Assembly: GCA_008802785.1 (NCBI GenBank)
Contig: VUYT01000007.1
Coordinates: forward strand, 62,001-126,000
DNA: 64,000 nucleotides
Direction: 5' to 3'
Source: Symmetrospora coprosmae
Taxonomy: Eukaryota > Basidiomycota > Cystobasidiomycetes > Symmetrosporaceae
Shown here: positions 1 through 10,644 of the stretch, one piece after another
Layout of the letters: every line of letters begins with the position of its first letter
How positions within the stretch are numbered: the stretch's first letter is position 1
Program-made: the position numbers and the translations under genes
The notes under the pieces: generated by a model
The model's input: only the letters and a program-made list of their open reading frames with translations
What the model was told of the DNA's origin: nothing
The model's database searches: none

Positions 1-3000
1 TTCCTCGACTTTTCAAAGCCTGTCCTGGGCGCGTCCTCCTCCGCAAATAGGCCCAACGAGTCGCCATTCTGGTGCGGTCTCGCCAGCCGCGGCTCTGGAT
101 TGTCGATGCTGATGAGATGCAACAGGAAGTCGAGCCCGTGGTCGTCGCGGTAGGGCACCGGGACCCTTGTCTCGCCCAGGCGAGAGTCGTTCCGGGTCGA
201 CGACACGGGCGTCGAGTTCGTGTTCCCGGCAGAAGCAGAGGTAGCCGCCGGACTCGAAGTCTCGGAATTGTCCGAGGCACCAGACGCAACTGACGACTGC
301 CTGCCATGCCCGGGACGTGCACCTGCACCAGTTGAGATGGTCGTCGGGCCGCGTGGGCGAGGTGTCGAGCTGCCCGAGCCGGAAGCTGGTGCGGGCGAAT
401 GCTCGTGCTGCGGAGTTGTGGACCGGCCCATAACTTGCCCAACTGCAGGAGAAGCTCGACCACTGTTGCAGGTAGCAGCACTCGTCGCGCTTCCCGAGCG
501 CGCTCGCAATGCTTGCGCAATGTAACTCGGGCGGTCGTGCTGGACTGCACCGCTGGAAATCTTGGCCGCTGAAGCGTTCGCAAAGTAAGGGTCGGAACAG
601 TTTGACCCAGACGAGTTGCTGCCCGACATGGTCTGACTCCGCAAGGCGGAAGCTAGGCCGCCCGCCACACCCCCCGAGCCAGAACCCGAATTGCTCGAGG
701 TGGACGAGGCCGAGTTCGATGTGCTCATAGTGCCAGACTTGACCTTTACGAGCACGCGATCCAGTCTGTCGTGTATATTCGTATCGCTCATTCCCGTCGT
801 CTGGCTCGACGTCGACAATGCAGGACTCGCAGCCCGACGAGGCCCAAGCGCCTCTTCGAGGTAGTCCTGCGAGCGCGACCGGTCGATACTGATGGGGGCA
901 GACGCCAGATTGTCAATGGCACGCAGCTCCTCCGCGTCAGGTGTTTCGTGGCCTGAGCCAGAGCGAGACAACCCGCCATCGGCTGGCGTAGCAGGCGACT
1001 GCAGTGCCGAGGCGAAACTCTCGTTGGTAGTATGGCTGAGGACCGACGGCGTGTCTCGAGTGGGAGTAGCCGAGTCATTCCTATTTGTTCTATCATCGGA
1101 ACGTGCAATCCCACTCTGCCCTTTCCACTCGCCCTCGACAATCTCGCTAATATCGAGCTCGCTCCCGTCGACACCAATGTACGAGTAGCGGGTGGTGTTT
1201 GTCGAGTCCTTGCTGCTTCGAATACGCGAGCGGTCCTCGAGCAAAACATCAAAGCCGTGATGCGAGTTCTTTTGAGCGGAAATCATGGCTCGCTGCTGAT
1301 TGGCTCTTGAGGCGGCCCGCTGCGCAGCGATAGTCTCTTGCCGCGTCTGGTGCGGCGATACGGCCCGCTCGAGCTCAGGTGGCAGCTCGCTCATCGGCGT
1401 CGAGTACAGTGAGCGCGCGGACGGGCTGGATGAGAGGGTGGATGCTGATCTTTCGCCTGTGGCAGGTCGCAAGAGGCCATTTCCGCCCGTGTCTGGGCTG
1501 GCGACACCTATTTTGTCTACATCCGTGACCAGGCTTCCATCCAGAGAAGGCTTGTAGCTCGCTTTCCGAATCACAAAGATAGGGTCGCTCGGTCGCAAGT
1601 CGGCCGCAGATGCCGAGTTGTAGGCAGTCTCCATCGAGCGTCGACGGAATTCTTTGCTGTTGCGCTCGTACGTCTTGAATACGGGAGGCTCATGGTAGGC
1701 GTCGACCAGCTTTGTCGACGGGGCCAGGCGGTCCTCTGAGGGCGATCAGAGACGTCAGCAACGGGTCGACACACACAAGGGGAAGCCCAGACTAACCGGA
1801 AGCAGCCTGTGCGCCATTCTCAAAGACAGCAGTGAGGCAGTACCTGACTCTGGACATACTTCGCCTCTTGTTGATCCTGTCGTCCACGTCATCGCCGCCA
1901 TCGACAACTCCTTCAACGATGCCGAACCGGTCCAGTGCAGTCTCGAGGACTTCAGACACATTGGCATTCCTCGGGAAGAAGACAATCTTTTCCCTCCTGT
2001 CCGTAGGTACGTTGCCTATCCCGCTTAAAAGCGAATTGATCGAGGGCGAGCGGGACGAAGCCTGCTGCTGCCTCTCGTTGAGGTTCGCTCTAGGGATGAG
2101 AGCCGTTGATATTGGATCGAATGCCATGGAGTCGGGCAGGTCTCCGGGGTGGATGACAATCTTGATGGCGAAGCGCAAGATCGGCGAGGTGGGCATGCCT
2201 GGAGCAGGGCCCTTGTCAATGATGGACGAGACCGACAAACGATTCGCATCGAGAGCAAAGTCGTCTGCGCCCATTCCGCTGCTAGCGGCGCTGCCGGTGC
2301 TGCGCCGTTTGCCGGCAGCCGTCGTAGCACCCGTGATGGTTGATGTCGTCGAGTCCGAGCTCATGCGCTTGCCTCCAGCTCGGGCAGCAAGGCCAAGGCC
2401 CGCGGCGGACGGCTCATCCGGCGTCCGCTTGTTGATGAAGAGCTTGACGACCGAGTCGTCGCTGAAATCCGACATGCGCAGCTTCTCGATGGCCGGGTTG
2501 AGCGAAAGGTTGGACGCAATAGAGTTGATGGAGCCCACGCTCGAGCGCTTGACGGAGGGCAAACCCTGTCCTGGCGAGAGGAACCCGCTGGCCTGGCTGA
2601 GTTCTTCGAACACCTTGAGCGGGTTCTGACCAACCTCGAGCAACGTCTCATCGCCGGAAAGCTCTTTGGCCGTCAGGTAGTACTCCTGCATGATGAGCTC
2701 TACATCTGTAAGTGCACTGCCGTCCGCTTGTCGAACGGCCTGCCCTGGAGCGGGCGGAGCGAGGCGGAACCTCTGCATGGCCTGCCGGACCAGATCCTCG
2801 GTCGTAGTACTGGCATTCAGGAGGACCGTCTTAAACGTGGCTTCGGCAACGACGTTCTCGCCCGCAAAGACCCGCAGGACATTGAGAACGGGCGCCTCAC
2901 CGCCGTTGAGTGCTGTGCCTGGCATGTGCGGCGAGCCGATGAGGCTCCCAGGCCGCAGAGGGCGCACGAGCGAGCTCGGTCCCGTGGGCAGACCTGCCGG

Positions 3001-4541
3001 TCCCGGTCCGAAAGTGCCCGAGAAGTTGGGTTGCATGGCAGCCGAGCTTGGTCCGAGGACGGCCTGGCCCGAAGCAGGCGACGCAGTGAGTCCAGCCGAC
3101 GCAGGGGTGCTCGCCAGGGACGCCGTCGCGCTGCCGGACGATGGGGACCTGTTGCTCGAGAATGTCGAGACGTTCGTGAGATCCCCCGGCGAGCGGGGAT
3201 GGATCCCGTAATGGTGGTACATTGCGTTCTGCGCCTCGACCTGCTGCTGGCGGAGCGCGGCTGTCGTGCCGAACATGTCCTCCTTTGCCTGCTCCCTGGC
3301 TCGGCGCTGCTGCAGCTGCTGCGTGACGATACCGCTCTGCGCGCTCTGCCTGCTGCGCTCGGGCGACTCTGGGGCAGGCGAGCTCGTCGAAGAGGCGCGG
3401 TCATCATCCGACGTCGAGCCCGTCCCGGCGCTGCTGGCCGCCGATGCACCCGAGACTTTCCGGCTCCCTTCGGTCTTGCTGCTTTTTTTGCTCTCCTTAT
3501 CCTTCTCCTTGTCGCTCTTGTCCTTCTTGTTCCGGCTGAAGAAGCCGCCCAGGATGCCAGACGACTTCTTCTTCTTTGGCGCGGACGCACTATCCCCTCC
3601 CCCAGGCGACGTGGTGCCGCTGGCCCGCTTGGCCGCCTGCGATGATGTAGACGAGGCGGTGCCCTGCGAGCCGGCAGAACCGCGCCGGTAATGCGCCGAG
3701 TACTCGCTGTCCATCTCGAGCGCAGTCGGGGCCATCTTGTCCTTTGCATTCGGAGCCGGACCAGCCATGCTGCTGCTCGTTGCGGAGGAGGGAGAATCTG
3801 CGCCCTTGCTGGCACTGTTCGAGCGGAACGGCTGGCGGCTCTGCGTGGACTGCTGCTGCGAGTTGATGGATGCAGTGGCTGACGCGGTAGATGCAGGCGA
3901 CAGAGCGCGGCCCATGTCGGACAGCCCGGACTCTGCCGACTCGTCTCGCGCGATACGCGGCGTGAGCGAGATTTTGCGCGTCTCGCCGCCCGCAGTAACA
4001 CTCGTCTCGATGCTCTCGACGCCCTCTGCGCCCGCCGCTGGAGGCCGTGAGCGCACGCCTGCGCCCGCGGACGCCTCGTGCCCGGCATTGGACGAGTTGG
4101 AGCCTGCCGACGAGCCAGAGCGGATGGGCGCCAGCGGCTGGCTGCCTTGCATCTGGACTTGACTAGGGCCCTGGGCCTGGCGCGAGCCGGGACGTACAGC
4201 AGCAGCAGCAGCAGCAGCAGCTGAAGCCTCCTGCTCTGCGCGCAGCTGCTCGTCGATCGAAACTTTGCGCCCGATGATAGGCCGGTCCTCGTCCGTCTGT
4301 GATTGCGCCTGCGAGTGAGACGCCTGTGCAGGTCCCTGGAAGCGCCCGTCGTGCTTCTGCTGCAGAAGAGGCGAGCCGTACGCGCCCGGCTGGCCAGGCG
4401 GTCGCTGTCCTCCCGCGATGCCAAGAGCAGCTTGTGCGGACGCCTGTGCCGTGCGAGTGATGGGCGCAAGGACGCCGCGCTGGTCTGCGTCGCTAATGTC
4501 GCGAGCATCCTGTTGCGATGGCGGAGAGGCGTTGTTCCTTA

Positions 4542-4579
<38 letters not shown>

Positions 4580-6121
4580 AGGAGTGCCTGGCGAGCATGG
4601 TAGCGCTGGTCATCGTCCATATGGGCATCATCGAAGCCAGCCTGAACACCGGTCGCGCGGGCGCTCTCCTCGTTGCCGCCCTGCCGCTGATGCTGATGAG
4701 GATGATCGTCGAGGGTGCCGCCCTCGAAAGAGCCGTCAGAATCTTCGTCCATCTCTGCGCGTCGGACGTCGCCCTCCTGGTGGACCCGCGCATGCTGCTC
4801 GTTGCCTTCTTCGCCCTCATCAGGACTGTCATCCCCATACTCTCCCTCCTCGGCGTCCTCCATCATCTCGTCCCCTTCATCACCCTCGCCCTCGCCCTCG
4901 CCTTCGCCGCTCTCGTCTTCTGTGCCCGAGTAGTAGTACCCCTCGTGCTCGTGGTAGATGGGCGGGGCGAAGTCGACGAACCGACCACCGCCCGCTAGCG
5001 CAGGGTTGAGCGGGATGGGCGCGCGACCTGCCCCGGCCTTGAGAGCTCTGTTGGACGGGTGGTGCGGCTGGGCAAAGCGCGTCTGGGCGAGCGAGGAGCC
5101 GGTGCCAGTTGCGAGGTCATCATCCGTCGACAGGGCGAGCTGCCGAAACAGAAGCTCGTCAGAATTTCGAACGGATGCAAGCTTGTTGTGCATGTATAGT
5201 GTCCTGACTCACGTCCACATTGCGGTGCTTGTTGAGCCTGGCCAGCCGCTCAAAGGGCGTTTCGATGTTCTCTGCAGGGATGTACCCGACCGCCTGGGTC
5301 TTCAAGACGCGGACGAGCCACCAGTACGAGTTGGAGTCATCGAGGAGGGTGAGCTGGTCTCCTTTTACGACGGACGCCTGCCCTTCTACGGTTGCGAGGA
5401 AAGTGTGGAGGGCATAGACGAGGTCAAAGTCAATGTGCTCGTCGGGTATCGAAGGGGAGGATGAGAGCTCGTCGTCGTCGTCCTCCTCCTCTTCTTCTTC
5501 CTCTTCTTCCTCTCCCTCTCCGTGGACGTCACCCTCGTGGTGCCGTTTGTGTTCATCATCGTCATGGTGGTGTCCATCGTTGGCGTGATTGTCGTCGTCG
5601 CCGTTGTTCATGCCCGCCGTGCCATTGTGCACCTCGATGCCGTGCCCTTCGTCCTCGTCGTCGTCCTCCTCTCGCTCGTCACTGTAGCCGCCATTGTGGC
5701 TGCTGCTCGTATAGTGCAACACCCTCTGCCCCCGACTGTCCTCCGCATACTGCGACTGTGACTGCTGCAGTGTCATTGTGGTGTGTGTCGCGTCTGCAGC
5801 CTCTGCCGCTGAAAGGGGTCCCGGCAGCACTTGTTGCCCTCCTCGTGTCCCGAGCGCGTTGCTGACGACAACGTCCGCAGAGGATGCTCCCGTTGATGAC
5901 GACGTTGCCAGCCCTCCGTTGTTGTTGCTCAGAATGATCCCTTCCTGCTCCCTCCTGACCCTGTCCCGCTTCCTCTGGGCGTGCTCGCGCTGCCTGCGCT
6001 TGTCCTCCTCTGCCTGCGCCCTGCTCCCCCCCAGCGAGCTGATGAGGGACGTGTCTATCCGGAGCGGCAGTGTGCTGGTGCTGCTAGTCGGTGTGATGCC
6101 GCCGCTGCTCTCTGCTGGCAT
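1..6121 (-). CDS. Bud14/Tea4-like cell-polarity scaffold (SH3, PP1-docking motif, RA-like region), 3' partial
   Basis: Exons 6121-5213, about 5181-1797 and 1735 to the left edge, still open, so the C-terminus is missing; more than 2000 residues are present. The SH3 domain lies at about residues 233-290 (VYALHTF, DDSNSYWWLVR, GYIPAENIETP), followed by NKHRNVD. Around residue 370 RFVDF fits the RVxF motif that docks type-1 phosphatase. SH3 plus RVxF is the signature of Bud14/Tea4, which bring PP1 to growth sites and regulate formins. An RA-like stretch (VLRVFAGENVVAE) sits near residue 1070. The rest is low-complexity: Q12, acidic runs, Ser-rich linkers, a Lys-rich patch. A second RVxF-like KIVFF occurs late in exon 2. 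The first intron is odd: GAC/GTGAGT with an acceptor only 31 nt on (giving VDLASV), or 59 nt on. Orthology rests on motif order, so the name is probable, not proven. Confidence 0.75.
4543..4578. repeat. (CTG)12 microsatellite encoding poly-Q
   Basis: Twelve perfect CTG units on the + strand read as a run of 12 glutamines on the - strand inside exon 2 of the Bud14-like gene. A likely length-variable site between strains. Confidence 0.95.
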
Positions 6122-6702
6122 GTACTATATCATGGCCAGGAAGTAAGTTGATGGAGTGGGTCAGAGCAGGACGCGTGCCGGCAGCAGCAGCAGCAGCAGC
6201 AGCCTGCCTGCTTTGGAGGGGCCTGGCAGGGCAGCCATGGCCTGTATACTGTAGCAGCAAGCAGTCGCAGCGCGTACACAGATGTCATTGTGCATGCATG
6301 CACGCCTGTCTGCCAAAGCTGTGTCCGCTCTGACACTTCTCTGCGGGCACGGCACACCACTGTCGGCCATCGCGCGCGTCACCCCGAAGCCTCCTGTAGT
6401 AATAATAAGGGAAGCAGCAATTAAGCGAGTGCAGCCCGGGCACTCTTGCGTCTGACTGCAATCATAACGTAGTGTACATGACAGTAGTGCAGTGGATCGA
6501 TATATCAATATCGGTTGCGTCGCACCGAGGTCGAGGTCGCAGTCAGCGCTGACTCGCCGAGCTTGACAACCACCACGCGAGAAGGCCGAGTGGCAGCGTC
6601 ATGCGCGGGGAGGACGAACACCTTCTTGCCTCTGCTGCATATACATCGTCAATCCATCAGTACCCGTAGCAAGTACATTGCACCTCCTCACACCACTCGA
6701 GA
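6122..6702. other. Divergent intergenic region (Bud14-like / Pdr16-like)
   Basis: No coding exon seen. It lies between two divergent starts and holds a (GCA)7 tract at about 6181-6203. The stretch just upstream of the + strand ATG looks like a 5' leader. No recognisable upstream element was identified. Confidence 0.6.
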
Positions 6703-8858
6703 ATGGCAGTCACGTCGCTGCCGCCCACGTCGCCGGATCCACAGTCGCAGGTCCCGGCAAAGCGGGCACCCCTCACCTCGGACGAGTTCGCAAAGCTCAG
6801 CGCGCTCCTCCAGCACGTCAATGCAGAGGGATTCACCGTCCCAGAGACGGTCAAAGAGGCGAGGGAGCTGCAGAAGAAGCGCGCAAAGGGCAGCAAGGAC
6901 CCAAAGAGCTGGGTCGGAAGGTCGCTGATGAGCAACGGCGGCAAGCCGCTGACCGACAGGGAGAAGCACTACCTGAGCAGCGAGCGTGAGCGGGCACCGT
7001 TCTTTGGGACGCGTTTGACTCCTGGTTGTCGCCGTGGACTGATCCGTATCCTTCCCTCCTGTTTGCTGGCCACCCGTCTCCTCCATCTCCTGCTGATCCC
7101 CCTGCCCTGCCCCGCTATCGCCGCTTTCTGCTGACCCATCTCGGTCCGGGGCAACCACCCATATCCTGTACGATGACACTCCCTGCATGCACCCTCCATA
7201 CACGCGCCACTGCTTTCCACCCTCGCCAGAATGCCAGCGCTTCCTCCGAGCGACAAAGTGGGACCTCGGCGCTGCCATCAGCCGTACAGAAGAGACGCTC
7301 TCCTGGCGCCGTGAATTCGGCGTAGACGCCATCAACGACGACCCTAGCATTGTCGAGGAGGAAGCAAAGACAGGAAAAGAGGTCGTCCTCGGGTGGGACG
7401 TGCAGAAGAGGCCCTGTCTGTACATGTTCCCGTGGCGGCAGAATGTGCGTACGGGAGAGCGATACACCCTTATGCCCCGCCTGCGGCTGCGGCTGCGGCC
7501 ATCGAATCGTTCAGTTGACATTCCCCATTCCCTCTGACCGGCGCAGACCAAGCAATCCCACCGCCAGATACAGTTTGTCGTCTGGACCCTCGAGCGCGCC
7601 GTCGATCTCATGGGCCCGAATGTCGAGAACCTGTGTCTGGTGGGTCCGCTTCCATCTGCCCACATATCGTAGTCACACGTGGGCGTCTGACGCGGCATGA
7701 CATGTTTGTGATTACGCACGCAGCTCATCGACTTTGGCTCGGGAGAGCACGGGGGCGGACAGCCCACTTCGCTCGGACAGGCGAAAAAAGTGCTCGACAT
7801 TCTCCAGAACTATTACTGCGAGCGACTCGGTCGGGCAGTCTGCATCAACGTGCCTACGTGAGTGTGCCAATTCTGGCTCCTTTCGCGGACGTCCGGCCTG
7901 TCCTGGTGCCGGCCAGTCCCCACAGCATCGTGACAACGCAGCTGACGTCTGTTCCCCTGCCATTCGCCAAACTTATCTTTGCCTTGCGCTCCACAGCATC
8001 TTCTGGGGCTTTTACCGCCTCGTCTCGCCCTTTGTCGACCCGGTCACCAAGGACAAGATCCGGTTCAACCCAGACACGCGAACGCTTGTTCCGCCGTCGC
8101 AGCTCGACAAGGAGATTTTCGGAGGCGACTACGACTTTGTGTACAAGCACGAAGAGTACTACTCGTACCTTGACCAAATGTGCCGCAAGCGCCGCGAGGA
8201 GCAGTTTGCCCGCTGGCAGCAGTTCGGCGGGGGCAAAGCCGGGCTGAGCGAATTTATGAGCAAGGGCGGCATGGAGGAGGCCCGCGATGCGGCGGCGCGT
8301 GCAGAGGCGGCCGAAGACGCCAAGAAGCAGGCGCAGGCGCTGCCGTCTGGCGGGGATGCCGGTGGCGCGGCGGGGATCGCTCCTGCGGCCACTGCTGCTG
8401 CTGCTTCGTCGGGCGAGGCGTCGCGCCCGCAATCGTCGTACGCCCCGTCCACAAACTCGTCTGGGTATCGCGAGCCGCCCGAGGCGGCCACTGCGGCCGA
8501 CTGGGTTGAGCCCCCTTCGGACTCCACGCCCCCTTCGAGCGTGCACACGGCCGCGTCGCCCACGATGAGCGGCGGCCACGGCGGCGACACGAGCAGGCAC
8601 GACCAGGACGTGCTCGACTCTGTCCCGCGCAGCGCGACGCGGCCCAGGGGAGCAAGCAACGACTCGTTCGTCACGAGCAGGGAGGACCTCGCGACCACGC
8701 CCCAGCCGGTAGAGGCGCAGCTCCCCTCCATCAGCCAGCAGCAGAATGCGCCCGCGCCCGCGCCCGCAAATGGCAACGGCAATGCTGGCGTTGATGGCCT
8801 CAGCACGGGCGTCAAGGGCATGGTCATCAAGCCGGACGGCAGCATTGGCTTCGCTTGA
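6703..8858 (+). CDS. Sec14-family phosphatidylinositol transfer protein, Pdr16/Pdr17-like
   Basis: Five exons (6703-6985, 7230-7444, 7547-7639, 7724-7857, 7997-8858) join in frame to 528 residues. The CRAL-TRIO N-terminal part is seen as LTDREK and RFLRATKWDL. The lipid-binding core contains RPCLYMFPWRQNTKQSHRQ, LLIDFGSGEHGG, ILQNYYCERLGRAVCINVP and FWGFYRLVSPFVDPVTK. The SHRQ and FxDPxTK blocks are typical of the Pdr16/17 branch, which moves PtdIns and sterol between membranes at lipid droplets, ER and plasma membrane and affects azole tolerance. The last ~230 residues are an Ala/Gln/Ser-rich tail not needed for the fold. Family call is firm; Pdr16 versus Pdr17 cannot be told. Confidence 0.9.
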
Positions 8859-9217
8859 CGGAAATGCAGTAACGACTGACGTGACCCGGGGCATTTAGAT
8901 GATTTTCTTTCGTATCTAATGCGGAGTGATGTAAGCAGTAGGAGACGCGTACCAGCAACGAGATCACACATGGCAGTCCAGACCGTTCTGATTGTACACT
9001 GCGGAGATGGCTTCAAAACGTACAGGATTTTCGCTGATGCTCCTGCTATCAATGCCGGCCTTGCCGAGCTCTAGCGGAAGCGCGTGACGTCCGACCTCCG
9101 CGCGTCCACGTATAGACCGCATTAGACCATCCTAGGTACAGCCTGCCTGTAGGGTCAGCGCTTGCCGCTGACCTCCGCTCCTCACGACGTGCAAGCAGCC
9201 CTACAAAGCGCACAACC
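8859..9217. other. Intergenic region, nothing recognised
   Basis: About 360 bp between two genes on the same strand, expected to hold the Pdr16-like 3' UTR and the promoter of the next gene. No RNA gene or repeat seen. Confidence 0.6.
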
Positions 9218-10535
9218 ATGTCATCCATCGACGAGTTCCGCGGACTGGTCGCGCAGAACCGCAAGGTCGGCGTCGTCAAGGGCGACTCGCTGCAGGTCCG
9301 TGCCATCAAGCGCAAAGCCTTGGACACGTCATGCGCGACTGATCCGCCCCTAATGAACGCGTCCAGGTTCTCTGCGCTGGTCTTTCAAGGGTGGGCTATT
9401 AGCGGGTTCTGAGGCAACGCGCGACCCGGGTGACACTACTGAGCAGCTGGGTCTGCGGGGGACGCGCAGACGGGAACGCTTTCGCTTTACACTGCTTTCC
9501 AGAAGCTCGGCTACCGGGTGCGCCCAGCCCGACCGTGCAGACTGGACTGACTCGAGTTGACGTACTCCATGCCTCTGTCTCCGATGTCTCCGGCCGCCTT
9601 GCCTGCGTTCTTTAGTCGTACCACGTCAGCTTCTGAGTTTGCGTGACGATGCTGCACCGAAATGCTATAACCCTGTCTGACGCTCTCACAGATGGCCGAA
9701 CTCGTCGAGAACTCGAAAGCAGCCAAACGATGGAAGCAAGTCATGGAGCAGGAGCTCGCCACCGGCAACGTCGACGGCGTTGACTTTCGCGAGTTCTTTG
9801 ACGGCTACACAGCCGCATGCGATGCACCTGCTTGCGACTACTTTGTCGAGATTGCAAAGGCGTACCCGGACTGCAAGATACTCCTGACCACTCGCGATGC
9901 GGACGCCTGGTGGCACTCCATCTCGACAGTCTTGTTCGAGCCGGTGCGCAGGGTCTAGACATAACGACGTACACGCGCTTGCCTGAGACTGACTTCATGT
10001 TCGTCTCCCCAGCACCACCTCAACAGATGGCACAGGATGGCGAGCTGGTGGATCCCCGGCCTGTGGCACGTTCTGGACCTCACCGACAGCTGGCACAAGC
10101 TATACGCAATGCGATATGGAGCGATGGACAAGTATGTCATGCAGAAAAGGATTGATGAAGTGCAAGCGAAGTGTGTATTGCTGCGCTGGGCAAGCCTACA
10201 CCAATAGGCGACCCGCTGAGAATTGATGTCCTCCTCAGGATCCCTAAAGAGCGACTGCTCGTCTGGAAGGTCCAGGATGGATGGGCCCCGCTGTGCGAGG
10301 TGCGCGTGACGATTTGCGCATACCCGCATATCTGTAGCTGAGACTCCTTCTGCCCCCGATGTTCTGACAGTTCCTGGGCAAGCCGGTGCCGGACGAGCCC
10401 TTCCCGCGAATGAATGACAGCGCAAAGCTCATCTCCACCTTTCACAAGGTCACTTTCTTCGGCATGACGATGTGGGCAGTGACCGGTGCTGTAACTGTGG
10501 CGGCGGGAGCTTGGCTTCTGCGCAGGTATCGCTAG
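9218..10535 (+). CDS. P-loop sulfotransferase-like protein with C-terminal membrane anchor
   Basis: Seven exons (9218-9295, 9470-9517, 9617-9625, 9692-9943, 10013-10170, 10239-10299, 10371-10535) give 256 residues with every phase closed. It resembles the fungal Sulfotransfer_4-type family: a degenerate P-loop region ending TGTLSLYTAFQKLGY, then SYHMAELVENS (usual CYHMxEL), YPDCKILLTTRDADAWWHS, and late LLVWKVQDGWAPLCEFLGKPVPDEPFPRMND. A hydrophobic segment near the end (MTMWAVTGAVTVAAGAWLL) with a basic RRYR tail looks like a tail anchor. The 9-nt exon supplies SYH, which restores the motif before MAEL. The P-loop reads GDSLQTGT rather than GxxRTGT, so PAPS binding is uncertain. Substrate unknown. 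Confidence 0.78.
9617..9625 (+). other. 9-nt microexon
   Basis: The bases TCGTACCAC are flanked by a TTTAG acceptor and a GTCAGC donor. Included in phase 0 they encode Ser-Tyr-His, matching the conserved xYHM block of the family. Without them the protein would lack that motif. Confidence 0.7.
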
Positions 10536-10644
10536 GCGCTCTGGCGGCGTTGTACCGGCGCTGCTGGCCTTGCGTCTTTGACCGGTCCCATGAGGTCCTC
10601 GAGACGTCGCGTTGTATGCATTTTTGGTGAAGCGATACATATCT

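Noticed and set aside
2728-3645. 305-residue + strand frame
   Set aside because: Antisense shadow of the Bud14-like exon in GC-rich DNA; no motif.
2817-4508. 563-residue open frame inside the Bud14-like gene, same strand but another frame
   Set aside because: Arg/Ser-rich shadow of the real exon; the real frame carries motifs and splice continuity on both sides.
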